This document shows, piece by piece, positions 1 to 7,142 of a stretch of DNA of 7,260 nucleotides (position 1 is its first letter; each line of letters begins with the position of its first letter). A program made the translations under genes and the position numbers. The stretch covers positions 1-7,260 of the forward strand of contig CALYTA010000043.1 of NCBI GenBank assembly GCA_945486175.1, in the 5' to 3' direction. This DNA comes from an uncultured Clostridia bacterium (lineage in GTDB: Bacteria > Bacillota > Clostridia > Oscillospirales > Butyricicoccaceae). The notes beneath the pieces are model-generated. The model searched no databases and was not told the origin of the DNA. It saw only the letters and a program-made list of their open reading frames with translations.

Positions 1-57
1 GCTCCGCAGGGGGCCTGTCTGTTCCGTCATACGGACATTACATCAAATCCGATCTGC

Positions 58-3000
58 TCACTGTGCAAGTGTATCATAGCTGACCGTAATTGGATTGGAA
101 TAGATGTATGCCGTTCGTCCTGCATCGTTCGGATACTCCAGAAATGCACGCACGACATAACGGGTATTGCTGTATGCAGGCTTCATCGAATAGGTGAACG
201 AACCGTCATCCGCATACTTGCTGAAGTTGACTCTGGTTCTGCCCGGTGTGTTGACCGTCAGCGTACGGGTTCCCAGCTTGGCCGCACTGTAATATACAAG
301 GCCATGCGCTGTGACATTATAGTATTTGTCGACGTTTTCATAGTCCACAAAGGTCCCGGTCAGCGCGATTTTGCCGTCCGCACCCTGTGCTGCTGAGACA
401 GTTACAGTTGGTGCAACCTTTGTAACGCCCAGAGCCGGGATGGACTCAGTCTTTGTCTCACCGCAGACCGTGCAGGTATATGTCATAACACCTTCCTCAG
501 TCTCAGTGGCAGATGTCGTTTCAACACCGTCATCCCAGCTGTGGCCCTTTGCGGCAATCGTGCTGCCGGTCTCGACTAGTTCGCCGCATTCTGTGCAATA
601 TGTATCGCCCGTGTAGCCTTCCTCTGTGCAGGTCGCCTCCTTCGCCTCCCGCACTTCGGTCGTATGACCGGTCGCAGCGATCGTCTCGCCGCTGCTGATC
701 CTCGCGCCACAGTCGGTGCAATATGTATCACCCGTGTAGCCGTCCTCTGTGCAGGTTGCATCCTTCGCATTCTGCACTTCGGTATGTGTATGGTCGCAGG
801 CCGGCGCGCTGGACAGCGTCACCGCATACGTTTTGGACTCACTTCCGTCCTCGGAAACCGTCAGGATGCGGACAACATTGTCCTGTGCAGGCAAGATGGT
901 AATGCCTGCATTGACATCGCTGGATGCTGTGACATCAGAGCCTGTTGCCTCATACGCCATGGTATCCGCGTCGAATTCCTCAATAGCCGTTTCGTCTACA
1001 GAAATGCCGGACAACGCCGCAGAGCTGTTGTATTCCAGCTTTCCTGCATAGGTCATGACCTCCGCCTCAGTCAGACCAACACAGTGCCCGGACTGCTCTG
1101 TGAACGTCACACGCAGTGCAACCGGATTGATAACCTGATCGAAAACATATTCCGTCTTTGTAAAGCCATCGGTCGGTGTAACATCGTGATAACCGATTTC
1201 CGTGAATTCGGTTCCGTTCAGGGAATAGGAAAACTCCACATTGGTCGGAAGCGAAGCGGAATAGTTATCGGTGAAATAATACAGGTTGACACTGCTGATT
1301 AACTGGGCAGTTGCCCACGTAAAGGTGATAGACGCTGTACTAGAGATATTCCGGTTGTTGTAGTTGGTCCAACGTGCGTTCGTATCACTGGAATTGTCCG
1401 TCACTCCGTCTACAATCGAGTTGAGATTGTCCGAAGGCGACGTACAATCCTCTGACAGAGATGCCGAAGGCGCAACATTTGTGCTTTCCGTGTTTACGGC
1501 TTCTGCAACACGAATCGATGCCGTAACCGGGAGCGTTGTATCTCCGATGACTGTTGCAATGCCGTTGACTGTAATGATATCGCCGATAGTTGCAAACTGG
1601 TCAGCTGTCATATCATCCCAGGTGACATCAAACTCACCGCTGAGCGTGCCGTCTGCCAGTACGCCGCTGACCTTGTCCGGCAGCGTCGGAACAGTATTTA
1701 CCATCGTTGCCGTAGAAATATTGCGCATCGCAATGACATTGGCAATGACATGCAGGCGGCAGGTTACATCGATGCTGTCTATTCCATCAAATACAAGAGT
1801 ACCCTTTACCGTGTAGTCTCCGGCTGTGCTGTAGGTCTCCTCCGGAATTTCTTCCCAGGCAATCGTACCGGTTGCCGTGGAGCCATCCGCCATTGTGCCG
1901 GTTGCATTGGTCTGCAGCGTGGGCTGCGTGCCTGCCTTGACGGTGTAATCGCGCACCATGGTATAGCTTACCAGTCCGTCCTGTGCTGTTCCTTCGCTGA
2001 CTGCATTGGTTGTCACAGTTGCGCTGCCGCCAGTCAGACCGGAAGACGTCACGTTGACAGTAAAGCTGCCCGCATCCTTTGTTGAACGCACGATGACGAG
2101 TGCCTTACCCGCATAGGCTGCAATTTTGGCAGAGGTTGTACTGGTCAGGACGCTGGACTGCTGTCCCTTTGCTGTTGTCGCCTGGTCGCCGTTGTCCACG
2201 CCGACAATTTCGCCGTTGCCGGACAGGGAGAAATTGATGGTATTGGTTGCAGTGGTATCCAGAATGTCGTTGGCATCGGTGACGTCAACAGAGATGTACG
2301 CGAGGCTGCTGCCGTCCGCGAGAATTTCTGTCTTGTCTGCCTGTACGTTCAGCTTGCTGACCGTACCCGGCGTGGAAACCGAGGCGTTGCCGCTGGTCGC
2401 TGTGATCTCGTTTCCGTTTTCGTCATATGCCTTTGCGGAAATGGTACCCGATGCATATGTGACATTGAAGGTCGCATACAAACTGGTAGAATTCGAGCCG
2501 CTGACTGCTGTGCAAACACTGGAATCGTTGCTGGTGGTTGTATAGGTATAATACTTGTGACCCGCAGAGGTCGTATTGACGGTACGTGTCGCTGTTCCGA
2601 TCAGCGTACCGTTGCGATACAACCTGACAGTCGGCGCATTGGAATAAACGACAACCGGAGTTTTTCCACTGCTGGTCATCATGTTGTCGCTGTCCCATGC
2701 GGTCACCAGATGCAGGGTGGTGTCATCCTGCTTCCACTGGCTGCGGTACAGATAATATGTGTCCTTTTCAAAGCCGGCCGTATCGACAATGCCGAAATAG
2801 CTGCTGTTCGGAATTGCGCCGGAGCCGGTAACAGAACCGCTGCCGGTACCGTTCCACGGGGTCGGCTCGCCGAGATAATCCCAGCCTGTCCAGACAAACT
2901 CGCCCGCAACATAATCCTGCGTCATCGTATTCCAGATGGATTCATGTGCCGTTATGCCCCAACTGACAGCCGATGTATCATACGAAGTCAGGTGATACTT

Positions 3001-4728
3001 GCCGTCCGCATTGCTCGCACTCGACTGCGAAGTGTAAATGCCGCGGCTGTTGACCGCAGACGAGGTTTCGGCAGCGAGAATCGCGCCGTAAGCGCTGTGC
3101 ATGGAGGACAGCTCACTGCTGGAGGCATAGTTAAAGCCAACGATGCCGCCGTTATCGTCTACCACACTGTGCACAGAACCGAGTATTCCGGTGGTTGTGC
3201 GCTGGTTGCTGCCGATGGTAGCCGGGCGCGTCGTGTCTTCTTCTTCAATCCAGTCAATCAGATTCTGCGCAATGTTCGGGAAGGAAGAATCCGCAGAAGC
3301 GCCCTCCTGAATCTCGTTGCCGAGCGACCACAGGATAATCGACGGGTCGTTGCGGTCGCGGCTGACCATCGACTTGATCGCATATTCCGCCCAGGTCATC
3401 GAGCTGTCGCCCCCAAGAATCTGGTTGGTGTTGCCCAGACTGGTGCTGAAATACTTGCCGAAGTCATTGCTGTTGCCATTTTTGGAAACGCTCCAGCCAT
3501 CGAAGGCTTCCTCCATGACCAGCAGGCCGAGCTCGTTGCAGATATCGATGAAATCCTCATCCGCCGGATTGTGGCTGGTGCGGATGGCATTGACACCCAT
3601 GTCCTTCATCTTGGCAAGCTGACGATACATTGCGTCATACGCTGCGGCAGAGCCGAGTGCACCCTGATCGTGATGCATGCACACGCCGTTGAGCTTGACA
3701 GCCTTACCGTTCAGATAAAAGCCGGTATCACTGTCAAAGCTGAAATAACGGAAGCCAAATTCTGTGTCATAGGTGTCGACCACGGAACCATCGACCAGAA
3801 GTTCTGTGCGTACATAGTACATAGTGGGCGAATCGGTCGACCACAGCTCAGGTTTGCTGACAACAGGCTCGCTCGTCGCCGTTGCGGTTGCTCCTGCGTT
3901 CACGATCACGCTTGTTTCATCAGAACTCAAAGCCTGCGTTCCGTCAGAGGTGTAAACCGTATTGCGCACTGTGACATTTGCGGCTGTATCGCTGTCGTTT
4001 TTCACTGTAACTTCTGTGCTGACCGTACCCGTTCCGCTTGCGATATCCGGCGTTGTGATCTTGGTGCCATATCGCTCCACATGCACCGGATCGGTGGCAA
4101 TCAGCGACACATCGCGGTAAATACCGCTGCCGGAATACCAGCGGCTGGACGGAATATTGTTGACCGCTTTGACAGCGATAATATTTTCCGTGATGCCGTC
4201 ACAGGTGACATAGTCACTGATATCAAAGGCAAACGAGGTATAGCCATAATGGTTTTCACCCAGCTGCGTGCCGTTGACATAAACATATGCATCCGAATAT
4301 ACACCGTCAAAATTGATGACAAGTGTTTTTCCCACATAGCTTTCCGGCAGGACAAATGTCTTGCGATACCAGCCTGTACCGCCGGGCAGGAAGCCACTTT
4401 CAGCCTCTCCACTCGTGGTATAGCTCTGACTGATGCTGAAATCATGCGGCAAAGTCACAGACTTCCAACTGGAATCGTCAAAGCTTGGATTCTGTGCGGT
4501 ACTGGAAGTTCCGAGATAGAATTTCCAGTTTTCATTGAAATTGATTTCTCTGCCGTCTTGAAAATCAGAGGAAACCTTCACCGTTTCCTCTGCCCCGGCA
4601 ATCGTTTGTCCTGCATCTGCTGTTCCGGAATTGGAATCAACTGCATATGCAGGGAGGGAGAAGCTGCCCAGAGCCAGAACGCCCGCAAGGACAGACGCCA
4701 GCATCTGTTTAGCAAGGTGGTGGGTCAT
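58..4728 (-). CDS. Secreted multidomain GH2 glycosidase, probable beta-galactosidase
   Basis: This is an exported family 2 glycoside hydrolase that probably cleaves terminal beta-galactosides outside the cell. Numbering from the ATG: signal peptide 1-29 ending AYA|VDS; GH2 sugar-binding domain about 60-212 (TLPHDFSI, RWYSGSGIYRDV); Ig-like sandwich 214-330; TIM barrel about 332-625 with RTSHNP, acid/base Glu472 in SLGNE and likely nucleophile Glu554 in AETSS, 82 residues apart as expected; GEPTPW near 620; DUF4982-like about 671-750; GH2 C5-like 787-907; two Ig-like group 4 domains 920-1076; F5/8 type C (CBM32-like) 1082-1230; cadherin-like sandwich 1231-1308; three zinc-ribbon-like repeats 1311-1434; unrecognised tail 1436-1556. 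No LPxTG motif or C-terminal membrane segment is seen. I chose the ATG because AAAGGA lies 9 bases upstream. An in-frame GTG at 4752 overlaps the radical SAM stop as GTGA and would give a more lysine-rich signal peptide start, so it remains possible. Substrate specificity is inferred from family motifs; another beta-glycoside is possible. Confidence 0.93.
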   Translation of the reverse strand: MTHHLAKQMLASVLAGVLALGSFSLPAYAVDSNSGTADAGQTIAGAEETVKVSSDFQDGREINFNENWKFYLGTSSTAQNPSFDDSSWKSVTLPHDFSISQSYTTSGEAESGFLPGGTGWYRKTFVLPESYVGKTLVINFDGVYSDAYVYVNGTQLGENHYGYTSFAFDISDYVTCDGITENIIAVKAVNNIPSSRWYSGSGIYRDVSLIATDPVHVERYGTKITTPDIASGTGTVSTEVTVKNDSDTAANVTVRNTVYTSDGTQALSSDETSVIVNAGATATATSEPVVSKPELWSTDSPTMYYVRTELLVDGSVVDTYDTEFGFRYFSFDSDTGFYLNGKAVKLNGVCMHHDQGALGSAAAYDAMYRQLAKMKDMGVNAIRTSHNPADEDFIDICNELGLLVMEEAFDGWSVSKNGNSNDFGKYFSTSLGNTNQILGGDSSMTWAEYAIKSMVSRDRNDPSIILWSLGNEIQEGASADSSFPNIAQNLIDWIEEEDTTRPATIGSNQRTTTGILGSVHSVVDDNGGIVGFNYASSSELSSMHSAYGAILAAETSSAVNSRGIYTSQSSASNADGKYHLTSYDTSAVSWGITAHESIWNTMTQDYVAGEFVWTGWDYLGEPTPWNGTGSGSVTGSGAIPNSSYFGIVDTAGFEKDTYYLYRSQWKQDDTTLHLVTAWDSDNMMTSSGKTPVVVYSNAPTVRLYRNGTLIGTATRTVNTTSAGHKYYTYTTTSNDSSVCTAVSGSNSTSLYATFNVTYASGTISAKAYDENGNEITATSGNASVSTPGTVSKLNVQADKTEILADGSSLAYISVDVTDANDILDTTATNTINFSLSGNGEIVGVDNGDQATTAKGQQSSVLTSTTSAKIAAYAGKALVIVRSTKDAGSFTVNVTSSGLTGGSATVTTNAVSEGTAQDGLVSYTMVRDYTVKAGTQPTLQTNATGTMADGSTATGTIAWEEIPEETYSTAGDYTVKGTLVFDGIDSIDVTCRLHVIANVIAMRNISTATMVNTVPTLPDKVSGVLADGTLSGEFDVTWDDMTADQFATIGDIITVNGIATVIGDTTLPVTASIRVAEAVNTESTNVAPSASLSEDCTSPSDNLNSIVDGVTDNSSDTNARWTNYNNRNISSTASITFTWATAQLISSVNLYYFTDNYSASLPTNVEFSYSLNGTEFTEIGYHDVTPTDGFTKTEYVFDQVINPVALRVTFTEQSGHCVGLTEAEVMTYAGKLEYNSSAALSGISVDETAIEEFDADTMAYEATGSDVTASSDVNAGITILPAQDNVVRILTVSEDGSESKTYAVTLSSAPACDHTHTEVQNAKDATCTEDGYTGDTYCTDCGARISSGETIAATGHTTEVREAKEATCTEEGYTGDTYCTECGELVETGSTIAAKGHSWDDGVETTSATETEEGVMTYTCTVCGETKTESIPALGVTKVAPTVTVSAAQGADGKIALTGTFVDYENVDKYYNVTAHGLVYYSAAKLGTRTLTVNTPGRTRVNFSKYADDGSFTYSMKPAYSNTRYVVRAFLEYPNDAGRTAYIYSNPITVSYDTLAQ
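424..798 (-). repeat. Three zinc-ribbon-like repeats within the GH2 protein
   Basis: This stretch encodes three consecutive modules of roughly 40 residues near the C-terminus of the glycosidase. The first two share the pattern ATCTExGYTGDTYCTxCG and end in IAATGH or IAAKGH. The third is diverged (MTYTCTVCGETK) and has lost the first cysteine. The CxxC pairs and histidines resemble zinc-ribbon-like repeats that recur in secreted clostridial proteins. In an exported protein they could bind metal, form disulfides, or simply act as a spacer between the binding modules and the C-terminal tail. Metal binding is an inference. Confidence 0.75.
591..783. repeat. Imperfect 70-base tandem direct repeat (123-base period)
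   Basis: Bases 591-660 and 714-783 align without gaps at about 62 of 70 positions by hand count, offset by 123 bases (41 codons). They encode the core of the first two zinc-ribbon-like modules. Close similarity at the DNA level, including synonymous positions, suggests a fairly recent in-frame duplication or ongoing homogenisation. Confidence 0.8.
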
Positions 4729-4737
4729 ATTTACTTT

Positions 4738-4743
4738 TCCTTT
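4738..4743 (-). promoter_or_regulatory. Ribosome binding site supporting the ATG start of the GH2 gene
   Basis: AAAGGA lies 9 bases before the ATG at 4728, directly after the end of the radical SAM gene. The alternative GTG at 4752 has only GGAG two bases upstream, which is too close to work well. If the GTG is used, these bases instead encode lysine and glycine codons of the signal peptide start. Confidence 0.5.
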
Positions 4744-4748
4744 CTTTT

Positions 4749-5924
4749 TCACTGCTCCAAATCGCAGGCAAGAAAATCCACATTCATATCTCGTTTTTTC
4801 TGCAGTTTAAATTCCGCCGGAATTTTTTCCGCATACTCCCGATAATATCGGCTGCATGCCTGATTCATCCGGCAAAGATATTCCGGTCTGCCGTTGACAT
4901 CGCCGCATTCATTGTAAACCATTGCAATGCAGGCATGGCAAAGCCGGAAATTCGGGCAGTTGTTGCAGACAGGGGAATATCTAACTTCATTGGTTTCCTC
5001 TACGACTTCCTTCCATACCTCCGCAAAGCTGCGCTCCCCCAACGGATGCTTTACCGAGGTATACATGCCGCAGTTGCCGACATTTCCCTGCCAGTCAAGC
5101 CAGAACGAGCACCGCCCTGCACGGCAGTGCATTTCCTGTGCTTCACCGGCCGACTGTCCTTCCAGCATTTCATCTGTGACCGGGACAAAATACGCAAAGC
5201 GTTCTGCCTGTCCAAGAAACCAGGCAGGTTCATTTTGCAAAAAGTCCGCTTTGACGCGGGCAAGCGCAGCCTCTTCCGGGGAAAGGCGCTCATTTTGTCC
5301 GATCATGCTGGCATCTCGCCTGACCGGCGGGAACATATATGTTGCAGTCTGTATCGGGCTTCCCATTGACTTTGCATAGTGGATCATTGCTTCCAGATCA
5401 TTCACGTTTTCCGGTGTAATACTGGTGTTGAATTTCACCGGAACGCCATACTGTTTGAGCCATTCTACAGCGCGATGGACACGGTTGAAGGCATCTCCAT
5501 CGCCGCAGAGTCTCTGATAGCTCTGCTCGCTCGCACCATACAGCGTGATATTGATACGCACAGGCTTGTGTCTGCCAAGCCATTTTGCCATTGGCTCGTC
5601 GATCAGCGTGCCGTTGGAATTAATGCTCGGCTGCAAGCCCAGTTCCATCATTCCCGCAAGAATTTCCTGAAAGTCGCTGCGTAAAAACGGTTCACCGCCG
5701 GTGAGCAACGGATACAGCATACCCGCATCACGTGCCTGCCGTGCACAGTCAAGCCACCATGCGGTGTCCTTCAGACCGCCGAGTGCATTGACCTCTGCCA
5801 TGCTCTTGCGCACATAGCACATTTTGCAATGCAAATTGCACACGGGCAGCAGTTCAAACGCGCCGGTCAGCGGGATACGCATGGTTCCAGCCTTGTTCCA
5901 CAGCCGATCAGATATTTTACCCAT
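4749..5924 (-). CDS. Radical SAM/SPASM-domain peptide-modifying enzyme
   Basis: This 391-residue protein is a radical SAM enzyme, probably acting in the cytoplasm on a peptide. Cys29, Cys33 and Cys36 form the CxxxCxxC motif (VCNLHCKMCYVR) that holds the SAM-binding [4Fe-4S] cluster, followed by TGGEP at 75-79 and NSNGTL at 102-107, as in canonical family members. The C-terminal part has the SPASM/twitch arrangement: Cys267 and Cys285 around a WLDWQGNVGNCGMY core, then Cys320, Cys323, Cys329 and Cys332 (CxxCx5CxxC), and Cys340, Cys351 and Cys357, enough for auxiliary clusters. The spacing CxxCx5CxxC differs slightly from the common CX2CX5CX3C. The catalytic core begins almost at once, leaving no room for an N-terminal RRE domain. 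It overlaps the upstream kinase-like gene by 8 bases and lies close to the small peptide gene, so that peptide is the most likely substrate. An anSME-like or other protein-maturation role is the main alternative. The exact chemistry (thioether, C-C crosslink, epimerisation) cannot be told. Confidence 0.9.
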   Translation of the reverse strand: MGKISDRLWNKAGTMRIPLTGAFELLPVCNLHCKMCYVRKSMAEVNALGGLKDTAWWLDCARQARDAGMLYPLLTGGEPFLRSDFQEILAGMMELGLQPSINSNGTLIDEPMAKWLGRHKPVRINITLYGASEQSYQRLCGDGDAFNRVHRAVEWLKQYGVPVKFNTSITPENVNDLEAMIHYAKSMGSPIQTATYMFPPVRRDASMIGQNERLSPEEAALARVKADFLQNEPAWFLGQAERFAYFVPVTDEMLEGQSAGEAQEMHCRAGRCSFWLDWQGNVGNCGMYTSVKHPLGERSFAEVWKEVVEETNEVRYSPVCNNCPNFRLCHACIAMVYNECGDVNGRPEYLCRMNQACSRYYREYAEKIPAEFKLQKKRDMNVDFLACDLEQ

Positions 5925-6789
5925 TGACTATCACCTCCTCTTCCTCTAATTTCCCTTTCAACACTTCCACCGCATGTTGATCTGGCGTGCAGGAAAGCAG
6001 GAAAACCGGAACATCCTCCAGCAGGGAAAAAAGCAGGTTCATAACACCTTCCCTTGCCTCGGCGCTCCAGCAATCCATAACTGCCTGACGCATGAGTGGT
6101 CCTACCGCTTTTCCGGGGGAAAGCCGCTGTACACGGTTTTCTTTCCCCTGTTCCAGCAAAACCACACAGCCAAGGCGGTTCACCGCGCCGCTGCGCACGG
6201 GTTCCGAGCCATCCAATGGATAGCCATAGGTGTGCCAGACGCCGCCGTGTTTTCTCAGGAGTGTGCGGTCATTGCAGATGATTTCCGCGCCGCAGAACTC
6301 CTGCCACAGCCTTGCCTGTGTAGTTTTTCCGGTTCCGGAGGGGGCTGCAAACAGGATACCACTTCCGTTGTATGCAATCTGGGACGCATGCAGGAACAGC
6401 GTGCCGAAGTGCAGGAAAATTTCCCGCATCGGGAGCATGCGCAGGATTTGTCCCTCCCGATCCTGCGGTACGTGACATGTTACATTGTTAATTGCCAGTT
6501 CCATCTGTGAAAAATCCGGCTTATACCATGTGCGGGCGAGTGCGCCGCGGTCTCCACCTGCCAGTTCACAGAAATTCCACTCAGATTCACGGTAATAAAT
6601 CTGAATCAGATCCTCCCCGACAGGTGACGTATTTGGGCATAATGCGTTTTTCCAGTCCCACGTGATGTGTACAGAAATATCCGGCGGCTGTTCCTCTGCA
6701 TAAAACAGTCCCATTGATGGTTCCTGTCGCAGTGGACGTTCAGAATCCAGACAAATCACAATGCCGCCCAGTGCAAAATATCGTTTCAT
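5917..6789 (-). CDS. HPr kinase / PEPCK-like P-loop protein of peptide-modification cassette
   Basis: This 290-residue protein carries a P-loop nucleotide-binding fold like the HprK/PEP-carboxykinase-like proteins often found beside peptide-modifying enzymes. Numbering from the ATG, the core is LHASQIAYNG (about 133-142), a Walker A motif AAPSGTGKTTQ with Lys155, an ICND segment with Asp174 that could act like the acidic catalytic/Walker B position, and a YGYPLDGS segment near 188-195. The first 130 or so residues are an unassigned domain that might recognise a partner. By analogy with the lasso-peptide kinases of this fold it may phosphorylate a peptide; a purely ATP-driven accessory role is equally possible. 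A TTG start at 6810 would add seven residues, but it touches the foot of a hairpin. The ATG at 6789 has AAGGA seven bases upstream and is preferred. The gene overlaps the radical SAM gene by 8 bases, so the two are clearly cotranscribed. Confidence 0.82.
   Translation of the reverse strand: MKRYFALGGIVICLDSERPLRQEPSMGLFYAEEQPPDISVHITWDWKNALCPNTSPVGEDLIQIYYRESEWNFCELAGGDRGALARTWYKPDFSQMELAINNVTCHVPQDREGQILRMLPMREIFLHFGTLFLHASQIAYNGSGILFAAPSGTGKTTQARLWQEFCGAEIICNDRTLLRKHGGVWHTYGYPLDGSEPVRSGAVNRLGCVVLLEQGKENRVQRLSPGKAVGPLMRQAVMDCWSAEAREGVMNLLFSLLEDVPVFLLSCTPDQHAVEVLKGKLEEEEVIVNG
5930..5939 (-). promoter_or_regulatory. Extended Shine-Dalgarno site of the radical SAM gene
   Basis: AGGAGGTGAT is a 10-base match to the complement of the 16S rRNA 3' end and lies inside the last codons of the kinase-like gene, a few bases before the ATG at 5924. 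It fixes that start and suggests strong, coupled translation of the two enzymes. Confidence 0.8.
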
Positions 6790-6796
6790 ACCAATT

Positions 6797-6801
6797 TCCT
6801 T
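6797..6801 (-). promoter_or_regulatory. Ribosome binding site deciding the kinase-like gene start
   Basis: AAGGA lies seven bases before the ATG at 6789, in an A-rich single-stranded context just after the hairpin. It favours this ATG over the upstream TTG at 6810, which has stem bases where its ribosome binding site should be. Confidence 0.7.
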
Positions 6802-6804
6802 TTT

Positions 6805-6846
6805 ACCCAAAGAGGCCGGCAGTCACCTGCCGGCCTCGCTCCGGGT
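6805..6846 (-). terminator. Intergenic GC-rich hairpin after the peptide gene (attenuator-like)
   Basis: On the transcribed strand GAGGCCGGCAG, loop GTGA, CTGCCGGCCTC makes a perfect 11-bp stem (6812-6822 with 6827-6837). An outer ACCC/GGGT pairing (6843-6846 with 6805-6808) encloses it across a small internal loop. Only three U residues follow the stem, so it is a poor intrinsic terminator. Its position, 10 bases after the peptide stop codon and just before the kinase ribosome binding site, suits partial termination, RNA processing, or protection of a separate precursor mRNA from 3' decay. Confidence 0.7.
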
Positions 6847-6855
6847 TATATTAAC

Positions 6856-7107
6856 TTATGAAGTAAAGAAAGTTCCATTTGCGCTATAATAACAGTCGCA
6901 ACTCTCCCAGAAGTCAATATTATATGCAGCTTTTGCAGCTGTCATAGTCCTAGGCTCTCCAGATTTTTCGTAATAATCATCACAAACCTTTTGAGCATCC
7001 AATGCCTCAGGCCCCATTGTTACTACCGTCTTGCAATTACTTGCAATACTTGCATCCAGCTCGTAGATCTCAATTTCCAGAGTCGGAGCCTCGTACACCT
7101 TCTTCAT
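6856..7107 (-). CDS. Small four-cysteine peptide, candidate RiPP precursor
   Basis: This gene encodes an 83-residue peptide that opens with MKKVYEAPTLEIEIYELD, a pattern seen in many short clostridial peptides beside radical SAM genes. The first half is acidic and leader-like (Glu6, Glu11, Glu13, Glu16, Asp18). Cysteines are at 25, 42, 70 and 72, and the C-terminal 22 residues are rich in aromatic residues (Tyr62, Phe66, Trp67, Tyr73, Tyr74, Phe80, Phe81) with a CDC motif and a terminal Thr-Ser. No signal peptide, membrane segment or Gly-Gly cleavage site is seen. It is followed by a hairpin, then the kinase-like and radical SAM genes, so it is most likely their substrate. That it is a precursor is an inference from size, composition and neighbours; a small regulatory or structural protein is the alternative. 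The peptide itself is well supported as a gene by its ribosome binding site. Confidence 0.8.
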   Translation of the reverse strand: MKKVYEAPTLEIEIYELDASIASNCKTVVTMGPEALDAQKVCDDYYEKSGEPRTMTAAKAAYNIDFWESCDCYYSANGTFFTS

Positions 7108-7115
7108 TGTTGTCG

Positions 7116-7124
7116 ACCTCCTTT
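7116..7124 (-). promoter_or_regulatory. Near-consensus Shine-Dalgarno site of the small peptide gene
   Basis: AAAGGAGGT is a 9-base match to the complement of the 16S rRNA 3' end and stands eight bases before the ATG at 7107. This is a strong site for a small gene and agrees with high production of a precursor peptide. Confidence 0.85.
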
Positions 7125-7142
7125 CTAATTATCGTCTCTTCA

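Noticed and set aside
1..57. Possible terminator after the GH2 gene
   Set aside because: On the transcribed strand a short stem CCGT/ACGG (about 23-36) and a small CAGG/CCTG stem (about 7-17) can form, but both are weak and no T-run follows before the window ends.
424..798. CRISPR or mobile-element explanation for the tandem repeats
   Set aside because: The repeats are in frame with codon-sized period (41 codons), have no unique spacers, and encode a known type of protein module.
2557..4845. A 762-codon open frame on the plus strand
   Set aside because: It lies wholly antisense to the GH2 gene, whose domains and catalytic residues are clear. Its translation is rich in Arg, Cys, His and Ile without recognisable domains, as expected for a shadow frame.
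5974..6510. Plus-strand open frame of 178 codons opposite the kinase-like gene
   Set aside because: It is antisense to a gene with a clear Walker A motif, and the translation has no recognisable domain.
7108..7142. Promoter for the small peptide gene
   Set aside because: The 35-base gap holds the ribosome binding site but no convincing -35/-10 pair, so the promoter probably lies upstream of the window or inside the preceding gene.
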